This document shows, piece after piece, positions 8,761 through 17,129 of a stretch of 64,000 bases of DNA. This stretch comes from 79-D21 sp964521575 (GTDB lineage: Bacteria > Synergistota > Synergistia > Synergistales > 79-D21). Every line of letters starts with the position of its first letter. The stretch's first letter is position 1. Under the pieces are notes generated by a model. The model was not told where the DNA came from, searched no databases, and saw only the letters and a list, made by a program, of their open reading frames with translations. The DNA lies in contig CAZFSR010000003.1 of the NCBI GenBank assembly GCA_964521575.1, positions 124,001 to 188,000 on the forward strand. Reading direction: 5' to 3'. The position numbers and the translations under genes are program-made.

Positions 8761-9951
8761 TTACCTGGCTCTCAGGTAATTACGGGGATTTTTTGCATCC
8801 CCGTTTATCCGCACCTCGAAATGGAGGTGAGGCCCGGTGCTGATACCCGTGCTGCCCACTCCGCCGATGGTCTGCCCGGCAGAAACCTCCTGCCCATCAC
8901 GAACGTCCATCCTGGAAAGATGGCCGTAGATGGTGAGCAAGTTTCCGCCGTGGTCGATGATGATCACCTGGCCGTAGCCCCTTTGCCAACCCGCATAAAG
9001 CACTTCCCCGGCGGCAACGGACGACACAGGAGTCCCGATGGGTGCCACGATGTCGATCCCGGTGTGCATCAGCTTAGTGTTGAACTCCGGATGCATCCGC
9101 ATCCCAAATTCGCTGTTCACCGTTCCCGAAACAGGCCAGGGTAAAGCTCCGCCCCGGTAAGAAGGAATCGTGCGGCTCGGCGATCGCTGCGCCATTTTCC
9201 TCTTTTGCTCGATTAGGCTTCGGACCTTGCTCTCCAGTTCCCTTTGCGCCCTCAACAGCTCCTGGACCGCCGCGGCATGAAGCTGCTTTTCCCTTTTCAC
9301 CTGGCTGAGGTAACGGCTATTTTCTTCCACAGCCTTTCGATGCTCGTTCCGCTCTCCCTCAAGCTGCTTCTTTTGCTCGGCAAGGCGTTGCGTTTGAAGC
9401 CCGAGATCCCGGCGGGATTGGTCCAACCGTCGGATGCGATCCATGTACTTCCCGTAGATTTCCCTGTCCTGGTCCGCAATCCTGGACAAAAGGTAGGAAT
9501 TCACGATCGCCTCGTTGACCGTGCTCGAGGAGAAGAAAAGGTTCAATTCGGCAACCCCTCCGTATCGGTATATCGCATTCAGCCTCGCGGACAAGGCCGC
9601 CTTAAGCTCCCCGAGTTGCCCTTCCGTGTAGGCAATTTCCCTGGTCAGCTCCCCGATGCGGATTTCAACCCGCTTTTGCTTCAACTGCATGACGTTGATC
9701 CTCTGGCCGGTCAGGGCCACCTTTTCGCCATACTCCTGCAGTTTCGAAAGAACACTCTTTTCCTTGACCTTCGCCTCGTCAAGCATCTTTCTGTGCAGGG
9801 TCACCTGCCCCTGCAATTCGGCAAGACGGCTCTCCTCCTGTCGAAGCTGCTGGTCGATCTCCGAGCCGGTCGGGGCTCCCAGGCAGGTTCCCGCGATCCC
9901 GAGGAATAATCCGGCAAGGAGGAATATCGCTCGAACGAAGCGGCTGCTCAT
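8761..9951 (-). CDS. EnvC-like murein hydrolase activator, M23 peptidase domain
   Basis: A 396-residue periplasmic protein. A signal peptide (about 1-25) precedes long coiled coils (about 28-260, rich in Gln, Glu, Arg and Lys) and a C-terminal LytM/M23 domain (about 290-390). The M23 metal ligands appear intact: HTGID near 295 and HLHFE near 373. In classic EnvC some ligands are lost and the protein only activates amidases. Here the ligands look present, so it may itself cleave peptidoglycan cross-links. It follows ftsX by 13 bp, matching the known FtsEX-to-EnvC control of septal hydrolysis. Confidence 0.9.
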   Translation of the reverse strand: MSSRFVRAIFLLAGLFLGIAGTCLGAPTGSEIDQQLRQEESRLAELQGQVTLHRKMLDEAKVKEKSVLSKLQEYGEKVALTGQRINVMQLKQKRVEIRIGELTREIAYTEGQLGELKAALSARLNAIYRYGGVAELNLFFSSSTVNEAIVNSYLLSRIADQDREIYGKYMDRIRRLDQSRRDLGLQTQRLAEQKKQLEGERNEHRKAVEENSRYLSQVKREKQLHAAAVQELLRAQRELESKVRSLIEQKRKMAQRSPSRTIPSYRGGALPWPVSGTVNSEFGMRMHPEFNTKLMHTGIDIVAPIGTPVSSVAAGEVLYAGWQRGYGQVIIIDHGGNLLTIYGHLSRMDVRDGQEVSAGQTIGGVGSTGISTGPHLHFEVRINGDAKNPRNYLRAR

Positions 9952-9964
9952 GAAAGCGCCCCCT

Positions 9965-10849
9965 TCACGACGGTTTCATCGCCTCGGCGATGTGGCGCTC
10001 GACCGCCAGCCAGCTGCAAAGCCAACTCAGGGCAATTCCCCCTCCCACCAGGACAAAGGCCAGTTTTAGGAATAGGTCCGGGGTATCGAGCAGCTGGATA
10101 AAAGGCAGTGTGTGTTGAACCGAGGTCACGAAGGATTTGTACAGAATTCCAAGCACAAGGGATGCTGCAAGGGTTCCTGTGAGGCCCCAGAATACCCCGA
10201 GAAGGACGAAGGGAAGTGCCACAAATCCCGGCATTGCCCCGACAAGGAGCATGACTTCGATCTCCTGCTTACGCGAGTAGATGGCGACCCGGATCGTGTT
10301 GTAAAGCACGAGAGCGCCCGCAAGACCCGCAAAGACAAGGAGGCAAAGGGAAAATATCTCTGCGAAGCGAGATAGGCGCGCAAGTTTCTCCGCGACCTTG
10401 CCCGCGTAAACGACATCCTCCACGTCCGGCATCGAAACGAGTTCCCGTGCGACACCGGATACACTCGAGGCCTTGTCCACTCTTACTTCAACGCTCGCAG
10501 GCAGGGGATTTTCGCCTAGAAGGGTCACCGCAGCACTCTGGTTACCAAGCCGCGCTTTAAGGAGCTCAAGTGCCTGCTCCGAGGTGATGGCTCGAACCTC
10601 CGTCACGTGAGGCAGCGCGGCGGCCCTTTTCTTGACCTCGTCCAGGTTCCCCTTGGGCTGGATATAGGCCTGGATCACAAGTTCCCCTTCCACGACGGAA
10701 ATGATGTGCCGCGTGTTCAGGGCGAGCAGGAAGCTGCTGCCGACAAAGAAAAAAACCACCAGGACAGTAAGGAAGGTCAGGCCGCTGATCCCCGGGCTAC
10801 GACGAATAAGGCGAAGGGTATCCCTCAGGGCAAACCTAAAGCTCCTCAT
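9965..10849 (-). CDS. ftsX: cell division protein FtsX (permease-like)
   Basis: A 294-residue inner-membrane protein with the FtsX layout: one N-terminal transmembrane helix (about 22-45), an extracytoplasmic domain (about 50-165), then three further helices toward the C-terminus. It forms a complex with the ATPase FtsE and transmits ATP-driven shape changes to a periplasmic wall hydrolase or activator. The ATG at 10849 lies 14 nt inside the end of ftsE, so the two are translationally coupled. The EnvC-like gene directly downstream is the probable partner. Confidence 0.93.
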   Translation of the reverse strand: MRSFRFALRDTLRLIRRSPGISGLTFLTVLVVFFFVGSSFLLALNTRHIISVVEGELVIQAYIQPKGNLDEVKKRAAALPHVTEVRAITSEQALELLKARLGNQSAAVTLLGENPLPASVEVRVDKASSVSGVARELVSMPDVEDVVYAGKVAEKLARLSRFAEIFSLCLLVFAGLAGALVLYNTIRVAIYSRKQEIEVMLLVGAMPGFVALPFVLLGVFWGLTGTLAASLVLGILYKSFVTSVQHTLPFIQLLDTPDLFLKLAFVLVGGGIALSWLCSWLAVERHIAEAMKPS

Positions 10850-11531
10850 CGACTTCGTACCTGCCCCTTTCCTGGTCTCTGACGATCCGGCCCATCTTCA
10901 GCTCGACGACTCTTTGCCGGTAGGCATCCACCAGATAGCGGTTATGGGTAGCCATGAGAAGAGTCGTTCCCGAAGCGTTGATCGACAGCAACAGCTGCAT
11001 GATCTCGCCGGCCGTCTGCGGATCAAGGTTCCCGGTCGGCTCGTCGCATAACAGCAGAAGAGGATCGTTCGCAATCGAACGGGCAATGGAAACTCGCTGC
11101 TGTTCCCCGCCGGATAGCTCTTTCGGGAAGAGGAAACGCCTTCTCCACATCCCGACGCAATCGAGAACCTCCCCGGCCCGATCGAGGGCCTCCTTCCTGG
11201 AGGCACCGACCGCCTCGAGCACGAAGGCTACATTCTCAAGAGCCGACCGGTCCTCAAGGAGCCGGTAGTCCTGGAAAACCATCCCGACCGCCCTGCGGTA
11301 ATGACAGACACGGTTCCTCCGCAGTTTCCGCAGATTGTACTCCCCGACAAGGGCTTGGCCCCGCGTTGGAAGGAGTTCCCGGTTGAGGATCCGCAGCAGG
11401 GTTGTTTTTCCCGAACCGGTGGGCCCCACGAGATAAACGAAATCCCCCTTCGGGACATTCAGAAAAATGTCCTCCAGCGCCGTGATGTCCTCACCGAAAG
11501 TCTTTGTGACTCCAGCCAAGCGAATTTCCAA
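10836..11531 (-). CDS. ftsE: cell division ATP-binding protein FtsE
   Basis: A 231-residue ABC ATPase. Walker A GPTGSGKTT lies near 36-44, the signature LSGGEQQR near 138-145, and Walker B LLLLCDEP near 158-165. It powers FtsX in the divisome. The start is TTG at 11531: the GAGGAGG ribosome-binding site lies inside the last codons of the preceding transketolase-like gene, whose TAG ends 1 nt before the TTG. That spacing means ftsE translation is physically tied to the unusual transketolase-like pair upstream. Confidence 0.95.
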   Translation of the reverse strand: MEIRLAGVTKTFGEDITALEDIFLNVPKGDFVYLVGPTGSGKTTLLRILNRELLPTRGQALVGEYNLRKLRRNRVCHYRRAVGMVFQDYRLLEDRSALENVAFVLEAVGASRKEALDRAGEVLDCVGMWRRRFLFPKELSGGEQQRVSIARSIANDPLLLLCDEPTGNLDPQTAGEIMQLLLSINASGTTLLMATHNRYLVDAYRQRVVELKMGRIVRDQERGRYEVDEEL

Positions 11532-11532
11532 G

Positions 11533-12486
11533 CTATCGCCTCCTCATCGTCCAAGCCTGCGATGCGGCGCTCAGGATTTCCTTGAAGGACAACCCATAAT
11601 ACTCCAGGAGTTCTTCCGGTCCACCGCTTTGGCCAAAACGGTCCTGGACCGAGACGAATTTGACCGGGACCGGGGACGACTGGCTAAGCAGTTCCGAAAT
11701 GGCGCCCGCCAGCCCTCCCGCAGCGTTGTGCTCCTCGGCGACGACGCAGCAACCCGTTCTTCTGACTGAAGCCGTTATGGCCTGCGCGGGGAGCGGCTTG
11801 ACGGAATAGCAGTCGATCACTTCGGCCTCGATTCCTTGTTGAGACAGGATGGTCGAGGCCTTCAGGGCTTCGTGGACCATCGTACCACAGGCGCAAAGGG
11901 TTACCCCATCACCCTCCCTCAGGATCGAAGCCCCGCCCGGCTGGAATTCGAAACCCGCCGGGCGAGAGATTTCCGGAAGGACAAGGGAGCTCAAGCGGAA
12001 GAATACGGGACCTTTGCACCGGGCGGTTCCTTCGATAAGCCTTGCAGCCGATGGACCGTCAGAGGGCACGATGATGGAGAGATTCGGCAACGCGCGCAGC
12101 AGGGCCATATCTTCGAGGATCTGGGATGTCGTCCCGTCCGCGCCACCCGTCAGCCCTGACTGGGCCAGGAGAAACCGCACGGGCAGGGAAGGGATTGCAA
12201 TCGCGGACCGGATCGCATCATAAGCCCGAGTCACAAAAACTGCCGACTGTCCATGAACAACCACGTTCCTGCCCGAGAGCGACAGTCCTGCAGCCAGAAG
12301 GACCGCTTCCCTGGCAGGCAATCCTGTGGAGATGAACTGCTCGGGGTATTCCCGGGCAAATTCGCCAAACAGGGCCTCCTCATTCGTTCCCGTCATGAGG
12401 AGCAGAAAGGAGGGGTCCGTCGATGCCTGTCCCTTGAGAGAAGACAGGACGGACTCTTCCAAGGACCGCGATCGTTCATCCTTCAT
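11533..12486 (-). CDS. transketolase-like C-terminal half, catalytic residues replaced
   Basis: A 317-residue protein matching the C-terminal subunit of split transketolases along its length (for example AGLSLSG, TRAYDAIR, LLRALPN, AEEHNAAGGL, SGGPEELLEYYGL). By eye against the usual family pattern, key positions differ. The activating Glu of the GIAEQN motif is Ala (GLPARE). The His in THAGLTVGEDGATHQ is gone twice (AQSGLTGGADGTTSQ). The aromatic residue before AVFA is Ser. Real transketolases need these for thiamine-diphosphate chemistry, so activity is doubtful. It overlaps the N-terminal half gene by 11 nt and ends 1 nt before ftsE. It may be a structural, regulatory or differently reacting protein. 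Confidence 0.82.
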   Translation of the reverse strand: MKDERSRSLEESVLSSLKGQASTDPSFLLLMTGTNEEALFGEFAREYPEQFISTGLPAREAVLLAAGLSLSGRNVVVHGQSAVFVTRAYDAIRSAIAIPSLPVRFLLAQSGLTGGADGTTSQILEDMALLRALPNLSIIVPSDGPSAARLIEGTARCKGPVFFRLSSLVLPEISRPAGFEFQPGGASILREGDGVTLCACGTMVHEALKASTILSQQGIEAEVIDCYSVKPLPAQAITASVRRTGCCVVAEEHNAAGGLAGAISELLSQSSPVPVKFVSVQDRFGQSGGPEELLEYYGLSFKEILSAASQAWTMRRR

Positions 12487-13336
12487 CGGGAGACCCCTCC
12501 TCGAGGTTCTTGCGGGCTCTCTCGAGCTCGATCAGGGCGTTCTCGACCCTCTCCCGGCTCGGCGGCATCATGAATTGGCCACGTGCTTTTTCGGCTGAGG
12601 GCACGCCCTTTCCCCATTGGGTTTTCGCGAGGAGGACCGACGGCCCCTCCTGTGTTTCCGCGATCCCGCTAAAAACCTCGGCAAGAGAGCGGACGCAGTG
12701 CCCGTCACAATGAAAGACTCTCCAGCCAAAGGCCTCGAAACGGGCACTTGTCTTCTTCTGGATTTCCTTTGCCCTTTGGGAATCACCCGTTCCCGCCGTG
12801 TTGATATCAACGATAGCCGTCAGATTCTTCAGTCGGAGAAACGACGCGGTCTGGGCAGATTCCCAAACGGAACCTTCATTCAGTTCCGTATCTCCCAGAA
12901 GACAAAAGACCCTGTAGGGATTCTTCTCCATCCGGGAAGCCAGCGCAATCCCGTTCGCGATTCCCAGCCCGGTCCCCGGTCCTCCCCCCGGTGCATCAAC
13001 TCCTGGTGTTCTCTTTGGATCAAGGGTTCCCTGGAGCATGGCCCCCAACCTTCGAAAACTCCAAAGCTCGTCACGGTCAAAAAAACCCCTTCTCGCCAAA
13101 ATCGCGTATAGCGCGGGGCAGGCGTTCGATTTGCTCATGACGAACCGGTCCCTTTCCGGCCACTTGGGATCGTCCGTTTTAAGCGTGAGGGTGCGGAAGT
13201 AAAGCACGGTCAGGATGTCCACGACAGACAGGGATGAGCCCAGGCTTGAAGCCCGGCTTAGGCCTGTCATCCGCACGACATCCTTGCGGACTTCAAGGGC
13301 GGTTCTTTCAAGAGCAAGGACCTCGTTTCCCTCCAT
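12476..13336 (-). CDS. transketolase-like N-terminal half, catalytic residues replaced
   Basis: A 286-residue protein matching the N-terminal, thiamine-diphosphate-binding half of split transketolases (DPKWPERDRFVMSK, PALYAILARRGFF, TPGVD, AFGWRVFHCDGH). All the usual histidines are altered by eye alignment: SGHPG reads ASSLG, SKGHA reads SKSNA, QGHPD reads QGTLD, and the late GWHGK position reads GQFMM. The GDGE cofactor motif reads GDTE and LGQGLS reads PGTGLG; only the DxN that follows is kept. The losses mirror those in its partner, so the pair has probably taken on a new role. It starts 6 bp after csaB and precedes the partner half and ftsE. Confidence 0.82.
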   Translation of the reverse strand: MEGNEVLALERTALEVRKDVVRMTGLSRASSLGSSLSVVDILTVLYFRTLTLKTDDPKWPERDRFVMSKSNACPALYAILARRGFFDRDELWSFRRLGAMLQGTLDPKRTPGVDAPGGGPGTGLGIANGIALASRMEKNPYRVFCLLGDTELNEGSVWESAQTASFLRLKNLTAIVDINTAGTGDSQRAKEIQKKTSARFEAFGWRVFHCDGHCVRSLAEVFSGIAETQEGPSVLLAKTQWGKGVPSAEKARGQFMMPPSRERVENALIELERARKNLEEGSPDEG

Positions 13337-13342
13337 CGTTCC

Positions 13343-14362
13343 TCATCGCCCCCCGATGCCCAGGTAAGTTTCCCGGAAGGATATCCCGACCTTCTCCTTC
13401 ATCCCCTCGATCTGCCGAAGGGTGTCGGAGTTGCCAAGAGCGATCGGCCCGCCCGGTTTCCATGTCGGTATGCCCAAGGTTTCAGCCAGTCCGGACACCT
13501 TGGGGTCGTAGGGAACCGCCAAGAGGGGAAGTCCCGCCAAGGCTGTCAGGATGCAAAAATGGAGACGCATGCCTACGGCTCCTGCACAAGTGCCCGGCCA
13601 TGCCCGAGAGCAATCCTCGAAGGAGTGCAACCGCTCGATTCCCGCAAGTTCCAGCAAGCCCCTCTTTTCGAGTTGTTCCATCGTTTTTGCGTCTTCTTCA
13701 GCCATGGCGATACCTCGTATTTTAAGGCCGTTCTGCCTGGCGTATTCCATCGTTTTATCCGCCAGGCGCTCCGGCAGGCTTTCTCCCCATGGGCGGATGT
13801 TCAGGAGGAGAATGTCGCTTTCGGCAGGCCGGCCAGGAGAAAAGACCTGCAACCCGAACACAAGGTCGGGAGACAGCACTGCGCTTAATCCCCATGCATC
13901 AAGGATTTCCAGCGACAGCCGGTCGCGGACTCCCCTTCTTTCGCATGCGGACAGGGCATCACGGGCTAGATACCGAACGAGCTTTCCCTTTAGCGGTCCG
14001 ACGGATTGTCCGAAACACCAGGGACGGCATTTCACCATCCGGGCCATCCTTACGATTCCCCAATAGTAGAGGGACGAGCGCACGCTCGTGGAATCCTGGA
14101 AAAGGCCCCCTCCCCCCAGGAGGAGGGTTCGGCTTTCCCTAAGCGCGGCAAGCACCCTGAACGGGTTCCATCGGTCCACCGCGAAGGTTCCAAAAGATCG
14201 GCAAGTTCCGGCCACATCCCCGGAAAGGATCACGATCCGCTTCCTCGGAACGCCGTTGTCCTCCAGGAGGGAAACCGTCGCTTGGGCGAGCAGTTCGTCC
14301 CCAAGGTTCCCGAACCCGTAGTACCCGCAAAGCGCCACGTCGAAGCGGCGGGCTAGTTCCAA
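13343..14362 (-). CDS. csaB: polysaccharide pyruvyl transferase CsaB
   Basis: A 339-residue transferase that adds pyruvate ketals to cell-wall-linked polysaccharide, commonly creating the ligand for S-layer SLH domains. The N-terminus CGYYGFGNLGDELLA is the family hallmark, and LLLGGGGLFQD, FGQSVGPL and the HSFEDCSRA region follow. I set the start at TTG 14362, seven bases behind GGAGG, overlapping the DUF5693 gene by 10 nt. An upstream extension of this frame to 14692 only runs through the coding sequence of the DUF5693 gene. The DUF5693 neighbour is a recurrent partner of csaB, as I recall from Firmicutes. It implies a pyruvylated wall polymer or surface layer. Confidence 0.88.
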   Translation of the reverse strand: MELARRFDVALCGYYGFGNLGDELLAQATVSLLEDNGVPRKRIVILSGDVAGTCRSFGTFAVDRWNPFRVLAALRESRTLLLGGGGLFQDSTSVRSSLYYWGIVRMARMVKCRPWCFGQSVGPLKGKLVRYLARDALSACERRGVRDRLSLEILDAWGLSAVLSPDLVFGLQVFSPGRPAESDILLLNIRPWGESLPERLADKTMEYARQNGLKIRGIAMAEEDAKTMEQLEKRGLLELAGIERLHSFEDCSRAWPGTCAGAVGMRLHFCILTALAGLPLLAVPYDPKVSGLAETLGIPTWKPGGPIALGNSDTLRQIEGMKEKVGISFRETYLGIGGR

Positions 14363-16269
14363 CGGGCAGCCCTCCACTTCCTCACGAAAGCAAGGCCCGC
14401 ATAGCGTAAAAGGAGCACGGAGGCAAGGCCGAGGGCCAATCCAGCCCACCAGCCGTTGAACACGCGGAACAGGATGAACGGGAGGCGCGTGTGGAAATGA
14501 CAGAAACTGTTGACCGCCGAAGCGAAACCGATCGATGCAGCCGCACGAGGAAGAATCCATGCGTGCCTTCCCCAGTTTGATCTCGCCATCGCGTACCACA
14601 GGACCAGGGCAGGATAACCAATGAAAAGCTCTTTTGTTCTCGGGCGGGCGACTAAAGTTCGCTCGAGCAGGTCCCGCAAGGTTCTTTCCCACCCCCCCAC
14701 GAAGGCGGTGTTGTCGCTCCGAAGGGCCAGGATGGCCGCTGCAATAAGGATCATGCAGACGAGAAGGAATTCGAGCCAGACCATCGGTCTCAGTATCAGC
14801 TTTCGGAAGCTTTCGGGGTAAATGCCTTTCTTCAGGTCGTGCGCCAGGACCAGGATCGGGGGCAGGAGCAGGGTCGCCTTTACCCCCGAGAAGGGCTGGA
14901 TCCGAAGCATGGTCAGCGGTGTGCTGAAAAAGGCGGCAATCGCAAGCCCGCCTGTTACGGTGAGGATAAGGCTCCCCAGGAAACCGACGGCAGGCCGTCG
15001 ATATTCGTCAAGCGCCCATAGGGAGACCTCAGTGGCGAGAAGAGCGCTTCCAAGGGCTCCGGAAACGCGCGCGACGACCGGTATTTTTGCCATCAGGAAA
15101 GCCAGGGCCATTCCCCCGAAAAAGAGCGAAAAGACTTCAATCCATCCTGCGTTCCCGCTCAACTCACCACGAACCCTCCGGAATAGGCGGACGCAAAGCA
15201 AGACAAGCGCCATTCCAAAAGCGGCCGCACCCGGCATGGAGCGGGACCAATCCGGGAAAGGCGCCGGCCACCCGCTCCGGAATCCACGTCTCTCGAGGTC
15301 TTCCCTGATCCTGGATAGGTCCGCGAGTAGGGCCTCCATTCGGCCGCCGGTGTCGATTTCGTAAGAACGGATGAGCAAAAGCGGCACCGACCTCTCGACG
15401 AAAGCCCTGATCATCCTTTCGACGATCGCCTCCCTCGATAGCCGTTTCACCAGGACCTCATCCGTCGTGACACTATGAATCGGGATCAGCGCAGGGTAGG
15501 CTGACCTGTTCAACCGATCCGCCCCGAGTTGGCGGTTGAACTCGGCCTGGGCCAGGAAAAGCCCCTTGTGCCCAAGCCATTCCCCGATGGCTCCGATATC
15601 CGGGGAACCCATGATGTAAAGGCCCTGAGGCAGGATTCCCTTGATTTCCGGCCTATTGGTCACCAGGCCTTCAAGGGCCGCAATCACTTGCCCGCCTCCT
15701 GCCCCCGGACAGGGTGTCGGCCTGAACAACACCGGGATTTTCCCCCTTCTTGCCAGCTCAAGCCCCTCATAATCGGGCACAACGCCGGCCTTTTCCAGTT
15801 CGTAAACCGAACGGGGCAGTAGGAGGTAGACTTTCCCGGATTCAGAAATCGTCTCGAGACCCGGAAACTTCGCTTTCAAGTAGGAGACGGCTTCCTTAGC
15901 CCAGGGAACGTTTTCCTGCAGGACGATCACCGCAAGGTCCCCGGAGGCCGCATGGGGGAACAGGGTTTTCCCCTCCGTCAACCTTACCAGCGGCCCATAC
16001 AGGAATCCGGACTGTCCTCCCGACAGTTCGAGACCGGTCAGTTCGTTCAGGGCAACGCCTGTCACTCCCCTGTCCTTCATTTCCCTGAGAAGGGACACCG
16101 GCTGTTCGCCCGATTGCCTGGCAAGACTCTGAATTTCGGCTGTTTCGACGACAAGGGAAAAATCCCGGTGAAGCCGTTCCGTTTCCCATCTCCGCGAGAG
16201 GCCGAGAATGGCAAGGATGAGGATTAAAACTGCAAAGATCCCGTGCAGGGTGTTTCTGTTCAATCTCAT
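14353..16269 (-). CDS. DUF5693 family membrane protein
   Basis: A 638-residue protein with one N-terminal transmembrane helix (about 9-25), a large extracytoplasmic region to about 345, then about eight hydrophobic segments to the C-terminus. It fits the DUF5693 family, whose function is not known to me. Its place between maf and csaB, with 4-nt and 10-nt overlaps, points to envelope polysaccharide work, possibly supplying or flipping the polymer that CsaB modifies; that is inference from context. Confidence 0.75.
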   Translation of the reverse strand: MRLNRNTLHGIFAVLILILAILGLSRRWETERLHRDFSLVVETAEIQSLARQSGEQPVSLLREMKDRGVTGVALNELTGLELSGGQSGFLYGPLVRLTEGKTLFPHAASGDLAVIVLQENVPWAKEAVSYLKAKFPGLETISESGKVYLLLPRSVYELEKAGVVPDYEGLELARRGKIPVLFRPTPCPGAGGGQVIAALEGLVTNRPEIKGILPQGLYIMGSPDIGAIGEWLGHKGLFLAQAEFNRQLGADRLNRSAYPALIPIHSVTTDEVLVKRLSREAIVERMIRAFVERSVPLLLIRSYEIDTGGRMEALLADLSRIREDLERRGFRSGWPAPFPDWSRSMPGAAAFGMALVLLCVRLFRRVRGELSGNAGWIEVFSLFFGGMALAFLMAKIPVVARVSGALGSALLATEVSLWALDEYRRPAVGFLGSLILTVTGGLAIAAFFSTPLTMLRIQPFSGVKATLLLPPILVLAHDLKKGIYPESFRKLILRPMVWLEFLLVCMILIAAAILALRSDNTAFVGGWERTLRDLLERTLVARPRTKELFIGYPALVLWYAMARSNWGRHAWILPRAAASIGFASAVNSFCHFHTRLPFILFRVFNGWWAGLALGLASVLLLRYAGLAFVRKWRAARWN

Positions 16270-16856
16270 TTAAATTCCTCCCATTGCCGGGAAAGCGGTA
16301 TTCCGAATCGGTCGATCAGGAGGCTGAGTCGATACAGCGGCAAGCCCACGACATTGAAATAGCATCCGCGAATCTCCGAAACAAGGAGGCTTCCCTTACC
16401 CTGTATCGCGTAGGCGCCGGCCTTGTCCCTGCCTTCCCCGGTCGAAACGTAGGCTTTGATTTCGCTGTCCGCGAGCGCCCTGAAGGAGACCCTCGTCACC
16501 TCTACATCGACCAGGCGCCGGTCGCTTCGGCAGACTGCGATCCCGGTCATCACGTCATGGCTGCGGCCCGATAGTCTGCGGATCATCTCGACGGCCTCCC
16601 CGTCATCCTTCGGCTTGCCAAGAGCAACTCCGTCAAGGACAACGATCGTGTCGGCGCCGAGCACGAGGTTATCCGGGCACTTCAAAGACACCGCCCGTGC
16701 CTTTTCCAAAGCAAGGCGCCTGCAGAGATCCACCGGGAGTTCGCCTTCCCCGTTCCTCTCGCCGACTGCCGGGTCGACAACGCGAAAATTCCAGCCCAAG
16801 GCGGAAAGCAGCCTTCTCCGGCGCGGGCTCTTCGATGCAAGGACAAGGGAAGTCAT
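16266..16856 (-). CDS. maf: Maf family nucleotide pyrophosphatase
   Basis: A 196-residue house-cleaning enzyme that hydrolyses non-canonical or methylated nucleoside triphosphates, usually dTTP/UTP-type in this class. The family motifs are clear: LASKSPRRRRLL at the N-terminus, LGADTIVVLDG in the middle and SHDVMTGIAV after it. Length is normal. The ATG at 16856 lies 19 nt after the DUF4321 gene, and the stop overlaps the next start as ATGA. Confidence 0.93.
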   Translation of the reverse strand: MTSLVLASKSPRRRRLLSALGWNFRVVDPAVGERNGEGELPVDLCRRLALEKARAVSLKCPDNLVLGADTIVVLDGVALGKPKDDGEAVEMIRRLSGRSHDVMTGIAVCRSDRRLVDVEVTRVSFRALADSEIKAYVSTGEGRDKAGAYAIQGKGSLLVSEIRGCYFNVVGLPLYRLSLLIDRFGIPLSRQWEEFK

Positions 16857-16875
16857 GAAGCGGCACCCCCTGTTT

Positions 16876-17124
16876 TCAGCGGATGATCCACAAACCGAAA
16901 AGCCCTCCGAGAAGCGACCCCAGGTTCAATCTCAGAAAGACCTTGAATCCGATCGTTCCAAAAATCAGGTCCATCTCATGAAGGTCGAAACCCGCCCGGG
17001 TCACATCCCTGAAGAGGGACTCCGTAGCCTGGAACCCCTGCATGTAGACCCCCAGCATGGTTCCCAGGATGATCGCAAGGATGAGGATCGACCATTTTGA
17101 ACCGGGACCTTTTCCGACCGCCAT
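16876..17124 (-). CDS. DUF4321 family small membrane protein
   Basis: An 82-residue protein with two hydrophobic segments, about 12-30 and 64-81, separated by a polar stretch. Sequence and position beside maf fit DUF4321; no biochemical role is known to me. The ATG at 17124 follows GGGGAGGGGTTGATTAAG, and the uppP stop lies 5 nt upstream. A longer frame running upstream through uppP is on a different reading frame and is not coding. Confidence 0.75.
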   Translation of the reverse strand: MAVGKGPGSKWSILILAIILGTMLGVYMQGFQATESLFRDVTRAGFDLHEMDLIFGTIGFKVFLRLNLGSLLGGLFGLWIIR

Positions 17125-17129
17125 CTTAA

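Noticed and set aside
11533..13336. Pseudogene status for the transketolase-like pair
   Set aside because: Both frames are intact, well spaced and normally started, and the substitutions are clustered at catalytic positions rather than scattered.
14363..14692. N-terminal extension of csaB
   Set aside because: These codons lie within the DUF5693 coding sequence on another frame and lack CsaB similarity; TTG 14362 has a GGAGG site.
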